Source: Spyradosoma sp004558035
GTDB lineage: Bacteria > Verrucomicrobiota > Verrucomicrobiia > Opitutales > UBA953
Length of the DNA: 64,000 nucleotides
Assembly: GCF_050314555.1 (NCBI RefSeq)
Contig: NZ_JBNPNH010000009.1
Location: forward strand, 1-64,000
Direction of reading: 5' to 3'
Shown: positions 27,001 to 33,756 of the stretch, piece after piece
Layout: each line of letters opens with the position of its first letter
Position numbering within the stretch: the first letter of the stretch is position 1
The notes under the pieces: generated by a model
Database searches by the model: none
Told to the model about the DNA's origin: nothing
What the model saw: the letters and a program-made list of their open reading frames with translations, nothing else
Position numbers and translations under genes: made by a program

Positions 27001-27098
27001 TCGAGCTTGTTGATCCTGGCGACGATCGGTCTGCACTTTTTGACGAACTTCCGGTGGCTGCGGCCCGCGAAAATCTTGAAGATGGAGGAAATGCCCAT
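24054..27098 (-). CDS. secA: Preprotein translocase ATPase SecA
   Basis: Motor of the Sec pathway, pushing unfolded preproteins through SecYEG. About 1014 aa from the ATG at 27098 (MGISSIFKIFAGRSHRK), which matches the family start; the frame continues upstream to 27224 but without family similarity. Motifs: Walker A EMATGEGKT (about 116-123), VNDYLARRD, DEIDSILIDEARTPLIISG, TNMAGRGTDI, GTERHESRRVDRQLRGRCSRQGDPG. The C-terminus ends EGWTYFGRAKIG and has no CxCx8CH/C zinc-binding SEC-C motif, so SecB-type binding through that tail is unlikely. It is longer than E. coli SecA (901 aa), with extra sequence in the NBD1/cross-linking region. Needed for export of the large surface proteins and glycosidases here. 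Confidence 0.97.
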   Translation of the reverse strand: MGISSIFKIFAGRSHRKFVKKCRPIVARINKLEESYRTLSDDALKAKTQEFMERVKNGESLDKILPEAFAVVKNAARRLCGSKVVVCDHELTWDMVHFDVQLIGGIALHQNKIAEMATGEGKTLVATLPLYLNALTGRNCQLVTVNDYLARRDSEWMGHLYNYLGLTVGCIQNSMPPHERRAAYACNITYGTASEFGFDYLRDNGMAGSKQDQVQSDYYYCIVDEIDSILIDEARTPLIISGPVNDDHEPPFMQFKPGVAALVEKQTKLCDRLVERARKMLEKAKPGSEEELDAMVPLLQVKLGAPRNRQFLRMMENGHWRKALDAFDAEMMNAFNRQRRFEIKEALYYAIDEKRRESDLTQLGRDTLRPDNPDAFVLPDLPTKFIEIDAREDLDAEQRAALKSAAENEFIATSETIHSISQLLRAYALFEKDVQYVVKDGKVLIVDENTGRIMPGRRWSDGLHQAIEAKEGVEIEKETKTYATITIQNYFRMYEKLAGMTGTAETEAGEFYDIYRLGVVAIPTNKPCIRIDEDDMIFKTAREKYAEAVREIEAAHAKGQPVLVGTASVEASEYLSNLLKREGIPHNVLNAKEHEREAEIVANAGQRGAVTIATNMAGRGTDIKLGEGVRELGGLFVLGTERHESRRVDRQLRGRCSRQGDPGRSKFLVSLEDNLMRLFTNAGMISKVLQRSFVEGQPLQHPLLNRSVETAQRRVEAVHFMYRKNTLQYDDVFNKQREIIYGIRNQALTTDAPRELLFALVEEEITDRVDAALPPDEKGEINRVAVEDFVRWLNTTFPLTFTEEEILAAGDEGTAGLVVKRVRKAYEKRDAVEGAEALKGMERHIILRAIDANWQDHLAEMNDLRQSIGLRSYGQRNPLVEYKNEAFVCFKTMLGRCRSAVCSGLFRTATSREGFEELIRRLQEMRGVLKDSSENNTGESVADVDPDALRIAVRQADAELEEARNPGVVPENIGRNEVVVLRRGDEEISVKWKKAKELLETGEGWTYFGRAKIG

Positions 27099-27297
27099 GG
27101 TCTGTGTCTGCTGAAAATTTAAAGGCTCAAGCATCGCCTTAATCGCGGCTCCCCGCAAGCGTAAAGCCGCCGCGGGAACGCCGGAAAAAACGCGCTGACG
27201 CGTTTCCTGCGGATTCCGTGCCAAGCGCCCGGAAAAACGCGCCGAAAAAAGCGGACGGAACGCCGCCCGCCCCGCGTTCCCGCGAAACGCGCGCGCT

Positions 27298-27684
27298 TCA
27301 CGCGTCGAAGCCGAGCATCTGCAGAAAGAACTTCGCGCGGTCGCGGACGTCGCCCTGGATTTCGATCGTGTCTTCGACGATCGCGCCGCCGGCGGCGAAT
27401 TTCCGCTTCAGCGAGGCGAGCAGGTCGTCGCGGCGCTCCGCCGTCAGCGCCCGGATGCCGGGGCCGCCGAGCACCGTCACCGTCTTGCCGGAACGTCCGG
27501 ACTTCTCGATGTTCATGTGGACGCGGCCGAGGCGCTCGGCGCGCTCGGGCTTGGAGTCCGCGGACTTGCGCTTCGTCGCGGCGGGTTCCGCGTATTGCGG
27601 CAGATCCGCGATGTGGAGCGCGTCGAACGCGTTGTTGATGGAGGTTTCGGCGGAGGCTTTTCCGTCGGTCGGGATTTTTTTCAT
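27298..27684 (-). CDS. SUI1/eIF1-like translation factor (YciH family)
   Basis: 128 aa. The C-terminal half (about 55-125) is an SUI1 fold: SGRSGKTVTVLGGPGIRAL and LLASLKRKFAAGGAIVEDTIEIQGD, the typical basic loop and GG-IEIQGD signature. E. coli YciH relatives bind the 30S subunit and influence start-codon selection. The N-terminal 50 residues are polar and probably disordered. Lies 48 bp after obgE on the same strand, giving a translation/ribosome-linked pair. Given how few genes here show a Shine-Dalgarno site, a start-selection factor is of interest, but any link is speculation. Confidence 0.85.
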   Translation of the reverse strand: MKKIPTDGKASAETSINNAFDALHIADLPQYAEPAATKRKSADSKPERAERLGRVHMNIEKSGRSGKTVTVLGGPGIRALTAERRDDLLASLKRKFAAGGAIVEDTIEIQGDVRDRAKFFLQMLGFDA

Positions 27685-27732
27685 GGGAAGAAAAAGGAAA
27701 ACTGCGCGGTCGAAAAACGGAGCAGGGCGATT

Positions 27733-28761
27733 TCAGGCGGCGTTCTCGGAATCCGCGTCGGCGGCGCGTTCGGCGGCTTCGACGCGTTCCCGCACGAGCG
27801 CCTTCAGCGCGTCGAGCCCTTCGCCCGTCAGGCAGGAGACTTTCGCGATCTCGACGCCTTTCCACTTGCGACGGAACGCGGTCAGATTCTTCGCCGAAGC
27901 CTCGCAGTCCATTTTGTTGGCGACGACGAGCCGCGGTTTCGCCGCGAGCGCGGGATCGAAATTTTTGAGCTCGACGAGCAGCTGCGCGTAGTCGTCCGCG
28001 GGCTTGCGGTTGTCCGTTCCCGCCATGTCGATGATGAAGACGAGCAGCTTGCAGCGCTCGATGTGCTTGAGAAACCGGTGCCCGAGGCCGCGGTTTTCGC
28101 TCGCGCCTTCGATGAGGCCGGGAACGTCCGCCATCGAAATCCGCGCGAAGTCGTCGTATTCGATCACGCCGACGCTCGGCGTCTTCGTCGTGAACGGGTA
28201 GGGCGCGCATTTCGGCCGCGCGTTCGTGAACGCGTTGGTCAGCGACGATTTTCCCGCGTTGGGAAAACCGACGAGGCCGACGTCCGCGATCGTCTTCAGC
28301 TTGAAGACGTATTCGCCCGAAGCGCCTTCCTTGCCGGGAGTCGTCTTGCGCGGAGCCTGGTTGACGGAGTTCTTGAACTGGTTGTTCCCGAGACCGCCAC
28401 GGCCGCCTTTGAGCAGGACGACGCGCTCGCCGTCGTCGAGCAGCTCGGCGACGAGCAGCTCCGATTCCGCCTCGAAGACCTGCGTTCCCGGAGGCACTTC
28501 GAGCACGACGTCGTCGCCGTCCGCGCCGTGCTTGTTGCGGCCTTCGCCGGGACGCCCGTTCCTGGCGTTGCGGTGCGGCTGGAATTTGTATTCGCGCAGG
28601 TCGTTCAGATTTTCGTTGCAGAGCAGCACGACGTCGCCGCCCTTGCCGCCGTCGCCGCCGTCCGGTCCGCCTTTGGGCAGGTATTTTTCGCGGCGGAAAC
28701 TCAGACAGCCGTTCCCGCCGTTGCCGGCGCGCAAAAAGACTCTCGCTTCATCGATGAACAT
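27733..28761 (-). CDS. obgE: Obg GTPase
   Basis: 342 aa. The Gly-rich Obg fold (MFIDEARVFLRAGNGGNGCLSFRREKY, GGPDGGDGGKGGDV) spans about 1-158. The G domain has G1 GFPNAGKSS, G2 TTKTPSVGV, G3 DVPGLIEGA, G4 NKMDCEAS and G5 SCLTGEG. A short acidic C-terminus follows, without a large OCT domain. Associates with the 50S subunit, linking ribosome assembly to (p)ppGpp and cell-cycle control. First gene of an obgE-SUI1 unit; no Shine-Dalgarno before the ATG. Confidence 0.97.
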   Translation of the reverse strand: MFIDEARVFLRAGNGGNGCLSFRREKYLPKGGPDGGDGGKGGDVVLLCNENLNDLREYKFQPHRNARNGRPGEGRNKHGADGDDVVLEVPPGTQVFEAESELLVAELLDDGERVVLLKGGRGGLGNNQFKNSVNQAPRKTTPGKEGASGEYVFKLKTIADVGLVGFPNAGKSSLTNAFTNARPKCAPYPFTTKTPSVGVIEYDDFARISMADVPGLIEGASENRGLGHRFLKHIERCKLLVFIIDMAGTDNRKPADDYAQLLVELKNFDPALAAKPRLVVANKMDCEASAKNLTAFRRKWKGVEIAKVSCLTGEGLDALKALVRERVEAAERAADADSENAA

Positions 28762-28829
28762 GACGCAAAAGGAAATTCCGCCGCGCGCGGGAACGCAAAC
28801 CTTAAAAGAGTTAAAGTTGAGGAATTGAA

Positions 28830-28961
28830 AAGGTTCGGCCGTCCAAAAGTAATATCCTCGCGGACGCCACGGGATGGCAGCCGAGCGAGCTCGACGCGCT
28901 CGACGTCTCAGACTTCGTCAACTACCTGCTTCTCATCAAAGAAGCGCGGGAACGGGCATGA
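28830..28961 (+). pseudogene. Remnant of a phage tail GpE-like gene
   Basis: After a stop codon the frame reads about 43 residues without an ATG, including ATGWQPSELDALDVSDFVNY and LLLIKEARERA before TGA at 28959-28961. The W-x-PSEL...ELxxWxxKAxxR pattern resembles the short P2-like tail protein GpE (PF06528). No start codon or ribosome site fits. With the GpD-like end at 29269 it suggests a decayed tail module. Short alignment, so tentative. Confidence 0.4.
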
Positions 28962-28970
28962 GCGGGAAAA

Positions 28971-29225
28971 TCAGAGCTTCCAGTTCCAGAGCTCGCGAAG
29001 CGTCAAGCCGCACCAAGTCAGCCACAACCCGGCGTCCACCCACCGCGTGGAGTCACCGGCCGCGAACACAAACGCGTATCCGGCTTTTATAAACGCCGCC
29101 AACGGCGGAATCACCCAATAAAACACGACGCAACAGACCGCGAAAACCAAAGGCTTAATGAATACCGCCTTGTTCTCGTAAAGATACTTTTTCAATTCGC
29201 AAAAATCTTTCGGCTGTTCTTCCAC
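28971..29225 (-). CDS. Small predicted membrane protein
   Basis: About 84 aa from a GTG at 29225 (MEEQPKDFCELKKYLYENKA). One long or two short membrane spans (VFIKPLVFAVCCVVFYWVI, then PPLAAFIKAGYAFVFAA) and a second hydrophobic part near WVDAGLWLTWCGLTLREL, ending WNWKL. Base composition is noticeably more AT-rich than the neighbours. The frame remains open to 29534, but that upstream part overlaps the GpD-like remnant antisense and is not protein-like. Family unknown; a phage-derived holin-like or moron gene is possible because it sits between two tail-gene remnants. Start uncertain. Confidence 0.45.
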   Translation of the reverse strand: MEEQPKDFCELKKYLYENKAVFIKPLVFAVCCVVFYWVIPPLAAFIKAGYAFVFAAGDSTRWVDAGLWLTWCGLTLRELWNWKL

Positions 29226-29268
29226 AGAGGGAATTCTTTCCGAACGAAGCGAAAAAGACAACAAAACA

Positions 29269-29439
29269 ATGTACAGTTCATCAGTCGTTCTAAAATTGAG
29301 CGCCGCCCTCGCGGAGGGATTCGTGCGCGTCGCGGGAACGCGCGACCCGCTCGCCTCCGGAGACTGGCGCGTGAAGAGCGTGACGTTCACGCTCGACGCT
29401 GGCGGGCTGAAAATGAGCTTCTCCGGCGTGTTCAGTTGA
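29269..29439 (+). pseudogene. 3' end of a phage late-control GpD-like tail gene
   Basis: ATG at 29269 opens a 56-aa frame: AGTRDPLASGDWRVKSVTFT and LDAGGLKMSFSGVF at the C-terminus. This looks like the last strand-rich segment of P2-type GpD / late-control proteins (GxRDPLLxGxWxVxxVTHxLxxxGxxTxF), which are normally over 300 aa. Nothing upstream continues the domain. Its stop overlaps the 3' end of the minus gene at 29432 by 8 bp. Could be expressed as a short peptide, but is most likely a relic. Confidence 0.4.
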
Positions 29440-29740
29440 CGCCGGGAAACCTGTCCACGTAGCGGATTTTGAAATCGGGATGAGAATCGACGAGACGGAT
29501 CTTGTAATCGGGAAAGCGATCGACGGGCTGCCACTTTCCGGGAGCGTCCGGAAAGCGCTCCACGAGCTGCACGCGCAGATCCTCGTGGCGGTCCACGACC
29601 TGCACGTCGTAGTCGGCGAAAGCCTCCACGAACTGAATGCGCCCGTAGATGCTCCCGACGTCCGCGCTCTTTTTCGCTTCCGGAGCGGGAACGGCGAGCA
29701 GCGCGGCGCAGGCGAACGGCACGGCGAAAAGTTTCATCAT
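29432..29740 (-). CDS. Small secreted protein with tandem VDRFPD repeats
   Basis: 102 aa. Signal peptide MMKLFAVPFACAALLAVPAPEA, then KKSADVGSIYGRIQFVEAF and about five 11-residue units: VVDRHEDLRVQ, LVERFPDAPGKWQ, PVDRFPDYKIR, LVDSHPDFKIR, YVDRFPG. Each has the form hVDxFPDhKIR, predicting short alternating strands exposing charged and aromatic residues. No enzymatic motif or membrane anchor; periplasmic or extracellular. I do not recognise a named function. A near-leaderless promoter precedes it (29747-29775). The gene directly abuts the phage-tail relics. Confidence 0.65.
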   Translation of the reverse strand: MMKLFAVPFACAALLAVPAPEAKKSADVGSIYGRIQFVEAFADYDVQVVDRHEDLRVQLVERFPDAPGKWQPVDRFPDYKIRLVDSHPDFKIRYVDRFPGVN

Positions 29741-29746
29741 GCGTTC

Positions 29747-29775
29747 AATTTAATCTTCAACCCCATGAAATTCAA
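29747..29775 (-). promoter_or_regulatory. Leaderless-type promoter of the VDRFPD-repeat gene
   Basis: Minus strand: TTGAAT (29770-29775), 17-bp spacer, TAAATT (29747-29752), then six bases GAACGC and the ATG at 29740. Transcription would begin at or next to the start codon. No Shine-Dalgarno. Confidence 0.45.
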
Positions 29776-29978
29776 GAAAGAGAAAACACTTGAGACGGGC
29801 GTGTCCGCGGACGCGTCCGAGCGATTCCTGCGGGCAGGGTAAGCTTTCTTCTTTCGCCCTGATTTCCCTCCCTAAAAATTAGACATAACATTTATTGTGC
29901 ATAAAACAGGCAAGGGCGGAAATGCAGTAAAATTCGGGCTTCACGGCGCGTTCGGACGCCTTTTACGGCGTTTTCGCT

Positions 29979-31022
29979 TCAGGCTCGGTCGATGGTCAGC
30001 GTCGGCTCGAAAGTCAGCGCTTCGGAGAATTTCGGCGGCGGCAGCTGCGCGTCGAACCATGCGGCGAAGGCGATCATCGCGGCGTTGTCGCCGGTGTGTT
30101 TCGGCTCGGCGAGCAGCAGCGGGATTTTTTTTCGCCGCGCGAGTTCGCCGAACGCCGCGCGCAAGGCGCCGTTGTTGGAGACGCCCCCGGAAAGCCCGAG
30201 GCTCGCGTAGCGTTTTTTCTCGAACTGCACGGCGGCCTTATCGACGAGCTGGCGGACGATCGCCTCCTGGTAGTCGGCGCAGATTTCCGGGAGCGCGTCG
30301 GCGAGCTCCGCGTCGGACATTTTTTCGAGACGGTAGCGCAGGCTCGTCTTGAGCCCGGAAAAGCTGAAGCGCGGCTCGCGCTTGATGGCGTCGCCGTGCG
30401 GGAACGGAAATCTGCCGCGTTCCCGCGCTTCGCGGGCGCGCTTTTCGATGAGCGCGCCGCCCGGATACGGCATTCCGAGCAGCTTCGCGCCTTTGTCGAA
30501 GGCTTCGCCGGCGGCGTCGTCCACCGTTCCCGCGAGAACGCGGACGCGGCGCTCGGCGTCGACTTCGACCAGCAGCGAATTGCCTCCGGAGGCGACGAGG
30601 CCGAGATGCGGGAAAAGCGCCCTGCCCGCCTTTTCGAAATTCGCGGGATCGTCGCGGTGAAGCGGCAGGAACGGCGAAAACAGGTGTCCGCGCAGGTGAT
30701 TCACGCCGACGAGCGGCTTGTTCCACGCGAGCGCGACCGTCCGCGCGGACGCGATGCCGAGCGCGAGACAGGCCGCGAGCCCGGGGCCGCGCGTGACGGC
30801 GACGGCGTCCACGCCCGCCGGATCGATCTCCGCGGCGGCCTCCGCGAGCAGAAACGGAAAATTGCGCAGGTGCTCCCGCGCCGCGAGATCCGGCACGACG
30901 CCGCCGTACTGCGCGTGAAGCGCGATCTGCGTGTTGACGCGCTCGAAAACGACGCCGCGCGCGGAATCGAAGAGCGCGACCGCCGATTCGTCGCAGGAGC
31001 TTTCCAGAGCCAAAATTCTCAT
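29979..31022 (-). CDS. tsaD: tRNA N6-adenosine threonylcarbamoyltransferase
   Basis: Transfers threonylcarbamoyl from TC-AMP to A37 of ANN-decoding tRNAs, with TsaB/TsaE partners (not in window). 347 aa, normal length. Kae1/TsaD motifs: LALESSCDESAVAL, the iron-binding NHLRGHLFSP (two His three residues apart), VTRGPGLAACLALG, ASGGNSLLVEV, LSGGVSNNGALR. A leaderless-type promoter is visible directly upstream (31030-31058). Isolated from other tRNA-modification genes. Confidence 0.97.
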   Translation of the reverse strand: MRILALESSCDESAVALFDSARGVVFERVNTQIALHAQYGGVVPDLAAREHLRNFPFLLAEAAAEIDPAGVDAVAVTRGPGLAACLALGIASARTVALAWNKPLVGVNHLRGHLFSPFLPLHRDDPANFEKAGRALFPHLGLVASGGNSLLVEVDAERRVRVLAGTVDDAAGEAFDKGAKLLGMPYPGGALIEKRAREARERGRFPFPHGDAIKREPRFSFSGLKTSLRYRLEKMSDAELADALPEICADYQEAIVRQLVDKAAVQFEKKRYASLGLSGGVSNNGALRAAFGELARRKKIPLLLAEPKHTGDNAAMIAFAAWFDAQLPPPKFSEALTFEPTLTIDRA

Positions 31023-31029
31023 GCCCGCG

Positions 31030-31058
31030 ATGCTACCGCAAACGCCCGGAAATTTTAA
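31030..31058 (-). promoter_or_regulatory. Leaderless-type promoter of tsaD
   Basis: Minus strand: TTAAAA (31053-31058), 17-bp spacer, TAGCAT (31030-31035), seven bases CGCGGGC, ATG at 31022. Predicted start of transcription at the initiation codon. Confidence 0.4.
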
Positions 31059-31092
31059 GGGAAAACGCGTTCCCGCGGCGCGCCGGGCGCCG

Positions 31093-31737
31093 TCAGCGCT
31101 TTTTCTTCGCCGTTTCCGCGGCGAGCTTCATGTCCGTGACGGTGACCGCCAGGTACGCGGAATTGGCGGCGAGACGGACGAGCTTCGTCTTCTTCTCTCC
31201 GCCGTCTTCGCCGCGTTCGATGATCTTTCCGAGCCAATAAACGTCGTTTCCGCGGTCTCTGCGCGTCGGAAACAGCTTCGAGGGAACGTATTTCCAATAG
31301 AGGCGCTGGTTCGGTCGATAATCCCGGACTATTGTTCCCGTGAAACCGGCGTGAAGAACGTCGGGACACTTCTGGTCGAAGGAGACTCCGGGGAAAATGC
31401 TCGAAAACGTCTCCACGAGCTCTTTGCGCAGCGCGTATTCCTCGAATTTGCGCACTTCGTTCATCGCCGGGAACGCGCGGGACTGTTTTTCGAGAACGGC
31501 GGGACGCCGCGCCCTCAGCTCGACTTCGCAGATTTCGCGTTTGCCGTTCAGACGAATCTGGCACTGATTGAATTTGGAAATCGGTCGCCCGATCATTTCC
31601 TGAAAAAGAGTGTGCTTGCCGTTGTCTTTATGATAGGCGGAGCCGAATTTGAAATCGCAGAACGATTCGAACGAATTTCCCGCGAGCGCCGACGACGCGA
31701 CGAGAAGACCGAGTATGACGGAGAAGAGAGTTTTCAT
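31093..31737 (-). CDS. Secreted protein of unknown function
   Basis: About 214 aa from the ATG at 31737, chosen because it places a Sec signal peptide (MKTLFSVILGLLVASSALA) at the N-terminus; the frame extends to 31803 without supporting sequence. The mature part begins GNSFESFCDFKFGSAY and alternates charged segments and strands (KFNQCQIRLNGKREICEVEL, YWKYVPSKLFPTRRDRGNDVYWLGKII), ending in a basic AAETAKKKR. Three to four Cys could form disulfides. Codon use is less GC-biased than in neighbouring genes. No family recognised. Divergent from moxR across a 103-bp spacer. Confidence 0.65.
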   Translation of the reverse strand: MKTLFSVILGLLVASSALAGNSFESFCDFKFGSAYHKDNGKHTLFQEMIGRPISKFNQCQIRLNGKREICEVELRARRPAVLEKQSRAFPAMNEVRKFEEYALRKELVETFSSIFPGVSFDQKCPDVLHAGFTGTIVRDYRPNQRLYWKYVPSKLFPTRRDRGNDVYWLGKIIERGEDGGEKKTKLVRLAANSAYLAVTVTDMKLAAETAKKKR

Positions 31738-31797
31738 AGGATTTCCAAGATGAACTTTTCTCCCGGCTTCGACAAGCGTTTTCCGCCTGAAAATTAT

Positions 31798-31826
31798 TTT
31801 CAAACAAACGAAAGCGGCTCTATAAT
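31798..31826 (+). promoter_or_regulatory. Predicted promoter of the moxR-DUF58 pair
   Basis: TTTCAA (31798-31803), 17-bp spacer, perfect TATAAT (31821-31826). The ATG at 31841 is 15 bp beyond the -10 box, so the leader is about 8 nt and without a Shine-Dalgarno site. Confidence 0.5.
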
Positions 31827-31840
31827 CCGCTCAAAAAATC

Positions 31841-32863
31841 ATGGAACAGCAGGAACTCAACGAACTTCAACAGCGCGTCCTGGCGGCTTCGGCGTTCGCG
31901 GGACGGCTTCGCGTCGAAATCGGACGCGTCGTCGCCGGGCAGGAAAAGCTCGTCTCGCGCATGATCATCGGCTTGCTGACGAACGGACATCTGCTCGTCG
32001 AAGGGCTGCCGGGACTGGCGAAGACGCTCGCTGTGAAGACGCTCGCGCAGGCGGTCGGCGGCACGTTCTCGCGCGTGCAGTTCACGCCGGATCTGCTTCC
32101 CGCCGACGTGACGGGAACGACGATCTACAACGCCGCGAAGGGAGAATTTTCCGTGCGCCGCGGACCGATCTTCGCGAACGTCGTGCTCGCCGACGAAATC
32201 AACCGCGCTCCCGCGAAGGTGCAGGCGGCGCTGCTCGAAGCGATGCAGGAGCGGCAGGTGACGATCGGCGGCGAGACGCATGCGCTCCCGCATCCGTTCC
32301 TCGTGATGGCGACGCAGAATCCGATCGAGCAGGAAGGCACGTATCCGCTGCCCGAAGCGCAAATCGACCGTTTTCTCTTCAAGGTACGCGTGGATTATCC
32401 CTCGCGCGACGACGAGCGCCGCATCGTCGAACGCATGGCGCACCCGGAAACGAAGCTCGCCGCGAACCGCGTCTGCTCGCTCGACGAAATTCTCGAAGCC
32501 CGCGCCCTGCTCGACAAGATCTACATGGACGAAAAGGTGCTGGACTACGTTCTCGACCTCGTCGTCGCGACGCGTCCCGGCCGGCGGGATTCGCTTTCGT
32601 CTCGGCAGAGCGAGACGGACCTTTCGCGCATTCCCGAGTGGGTCGCCGTCGGCGCTTCGCCGCGCGCGCCGATCGCGCTGACGCTCGCGGCGCGGGCGCA
32701 CGCGTTCCTCGAAGGGCGCGCCTACGTCGTGCCGCAGGACGTGAAGGCCGTCGCGCCCGACGTGCTCGCGCACCGCGTCTCGCTCACCTACGAGGCGGAG
32801 GCGGAAAACGTCTCGGCGCTCGACGTCGTGAACTTCATTCTCGAAAATCTGAAGACGCCGTGA
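31841..32863 (+). CDS. MoxR-family AAA+ ATPase
   Basis: 340 aa, AAA_3 type chaperone-like ATPase. Walker A GLPGLAKT, sensor region QFTPDLLPADVTGT, Walker B VVLADEINRAPAKVQAALLEAMQE, sensor 1 ATQNPIEQEGTYPLPEAQIDRF; the C-terminal lid includes RAHAFLEGRAYVVPQDVK. MoxR proteins help mature or insert metal/cofactor centres or von Willebrand-type proteins, usually next to DUF58 and vWA genes. Here the DUF58 gene follows at once (22 bp), but the BatA/BatB vWA genes that often come next are missing; a convergent usp gene takes their place. Confidence 0.93.
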   Translation: MEQQELNELQQRVLAASAFAGRLRVEIGRVVAGQEKLVSRMIIGLLTNGHLLVEGLPGLAKTLAVKTLAQAVGGTFSRVQFTPDLLPADVTGTTIYNAAKGEFSVRRGPIFANVVLADEINRAPAKVQAALLEAMQERQVTIGGETHALPHPFLVMATQNPIEQEGTYPLPEAQIDRFLFKVRVDYPSRDDERRIVERMAHPETKLAANRVCSLDEILEARALLDKIYMDEKVLDYVLDLVVATRPGRRDSLSSRQSETDLSRIPEWVAVGASPRAPIALTLAARAHAFLEGRAYVVPQDVKAVAPDVLAHRVSLTYEAEAENVSALDVVNFILENLKTP

Positions 32864-32885
32864 GCGCGCGTTCCCGCGGACGAAG

Positions 32886-33755
32886 ATGATGGACGTCGGA
32901 GAGCTGATTTCGGAGGTGCGGCGGCTGGAGATCCGCACGCGCCGCGTCGTGGACGATCTCGTCGGCGGCGCCTACCGTTCCCGCTTCAAGGGGCGTGGCA
33001 TCGAGTTCGAGGAAGTGCGCGAATACGCCTTCGGCGACGACGTGCGCGACATCGACTGGAACGTTTCCGCGCGCATGGGTGCGCCGTTCGTCAAAAAATA
33101 CGTCGAAGAGCGCGAGCTGCAGGTCGTGCTCGCGGCGGACGTCTCGGCGTCGGGGCTCTTCGGCTCCGGCGCGAAGACGAAGCTGCGCACGCAGGCGGAA
33201 ATCGCCGCCCTGCTCTCGCTGAGCGCCGTGCGCAACCGCGACAAAGTCGGCATGATCACGTTTTCGGACCGCGTCGAAAAGCACCTGCCCGTGCGCGGCG
33301 GGCGCGCTCACGTGCTGCGGATGCTGCGCGAACTCGTCGCGACCGAACCGCGGGGACGCGGGACGAATCTCGCGGAAGCGCTGACTCGGCTGCGGCGTTC
33401 GCTGAAGCGGCGCAGCGTGATTTTCGTGATTTCGGATTTTCTCGATTCCTCGGAAGGCCGGGCGGACGCGCTGGGTATGCTCGCGCGGCGGCACGACGTC
33501 GTGCTCGTGCGCACGGAGGACCCGGCGGAACTCGCGCCGCCGTTCGCGGGAACGTGGAATCTCGCCGACGCGGAAACGTCCGCGCGCGGCGTGATTCACG
33601 GGAACGCCCGCGCGCGCGGACTTTGGGCGGAGACGGCGGCGCGGGAACGCGACGCTTTCGCGCGGGAGGCGGCGCGCGCGGGCGCGGGGCTGATTTCCGT
33701 CCGGTGCGGCGAAGACCTCGTCCGCCCGTTCGTGAAATTTTTCCGCGAGCGCTGA
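32886..33755 (+). CDS. DUF58 domain protein (MoxR partner)
   Basis: 289 aa. Starts ELISEVRRLEIRTRRVVDDL and has the defining GRGIEFEEVREYAFGDDVRDIDWNVSARMG block (DUF58), followed by a von Willebrand-like fold with a metal-ion site at LAADVSASGLFGSG (DxSxS) and FVISDFLDSSEG. Cytoplasmic or membrane-peripheral; no signal peptide. Forms a two-gene unit with MoxR. Function of the pair is unproven in general; linked to envelope stress and cofactor insertion in studied species. Confidence 0.9.
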   Translation: MMDVGELISEVRRLEIRTRRVVDDLVGGAYRSRFKGRGIEFEEVREYAFGDDVRDIDWNVSARMGAPFVKKYVEERELQVVLAADVSASGLFGSGAKTKLRTQAEIAALLSLSAVRNRDKVGMITFSDRVEKHLPVRGGRAHVLRMLRELVATEPRGRGTNLAEALTRLRRSLKRRSVIFVISDFLDSSEGRADALGMLARRHDVVLVRTEDPAELAPPFAGTWNLADAETSARGVIHGNARARGLWAETAARERDAFAREAARAGAGLISVRCGEDLVRPFVKFFRER

Positions 33756-33756
33756 A

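Noticed and set aside
29765..29842. 25-aa plus-strand frame (starts KFKKEKTLETGV)
   Set aside because: Too short, no ribosome site, overlaps the promoter of the divergent gene; no evidence of coding.
29741..29978. tRNA or small RNA gene in the gap before tsaD
   Set aside because: No cloverleaf, CCA end or GTTCGA-like T-loop; only a promoter-like AT stretch was seen.
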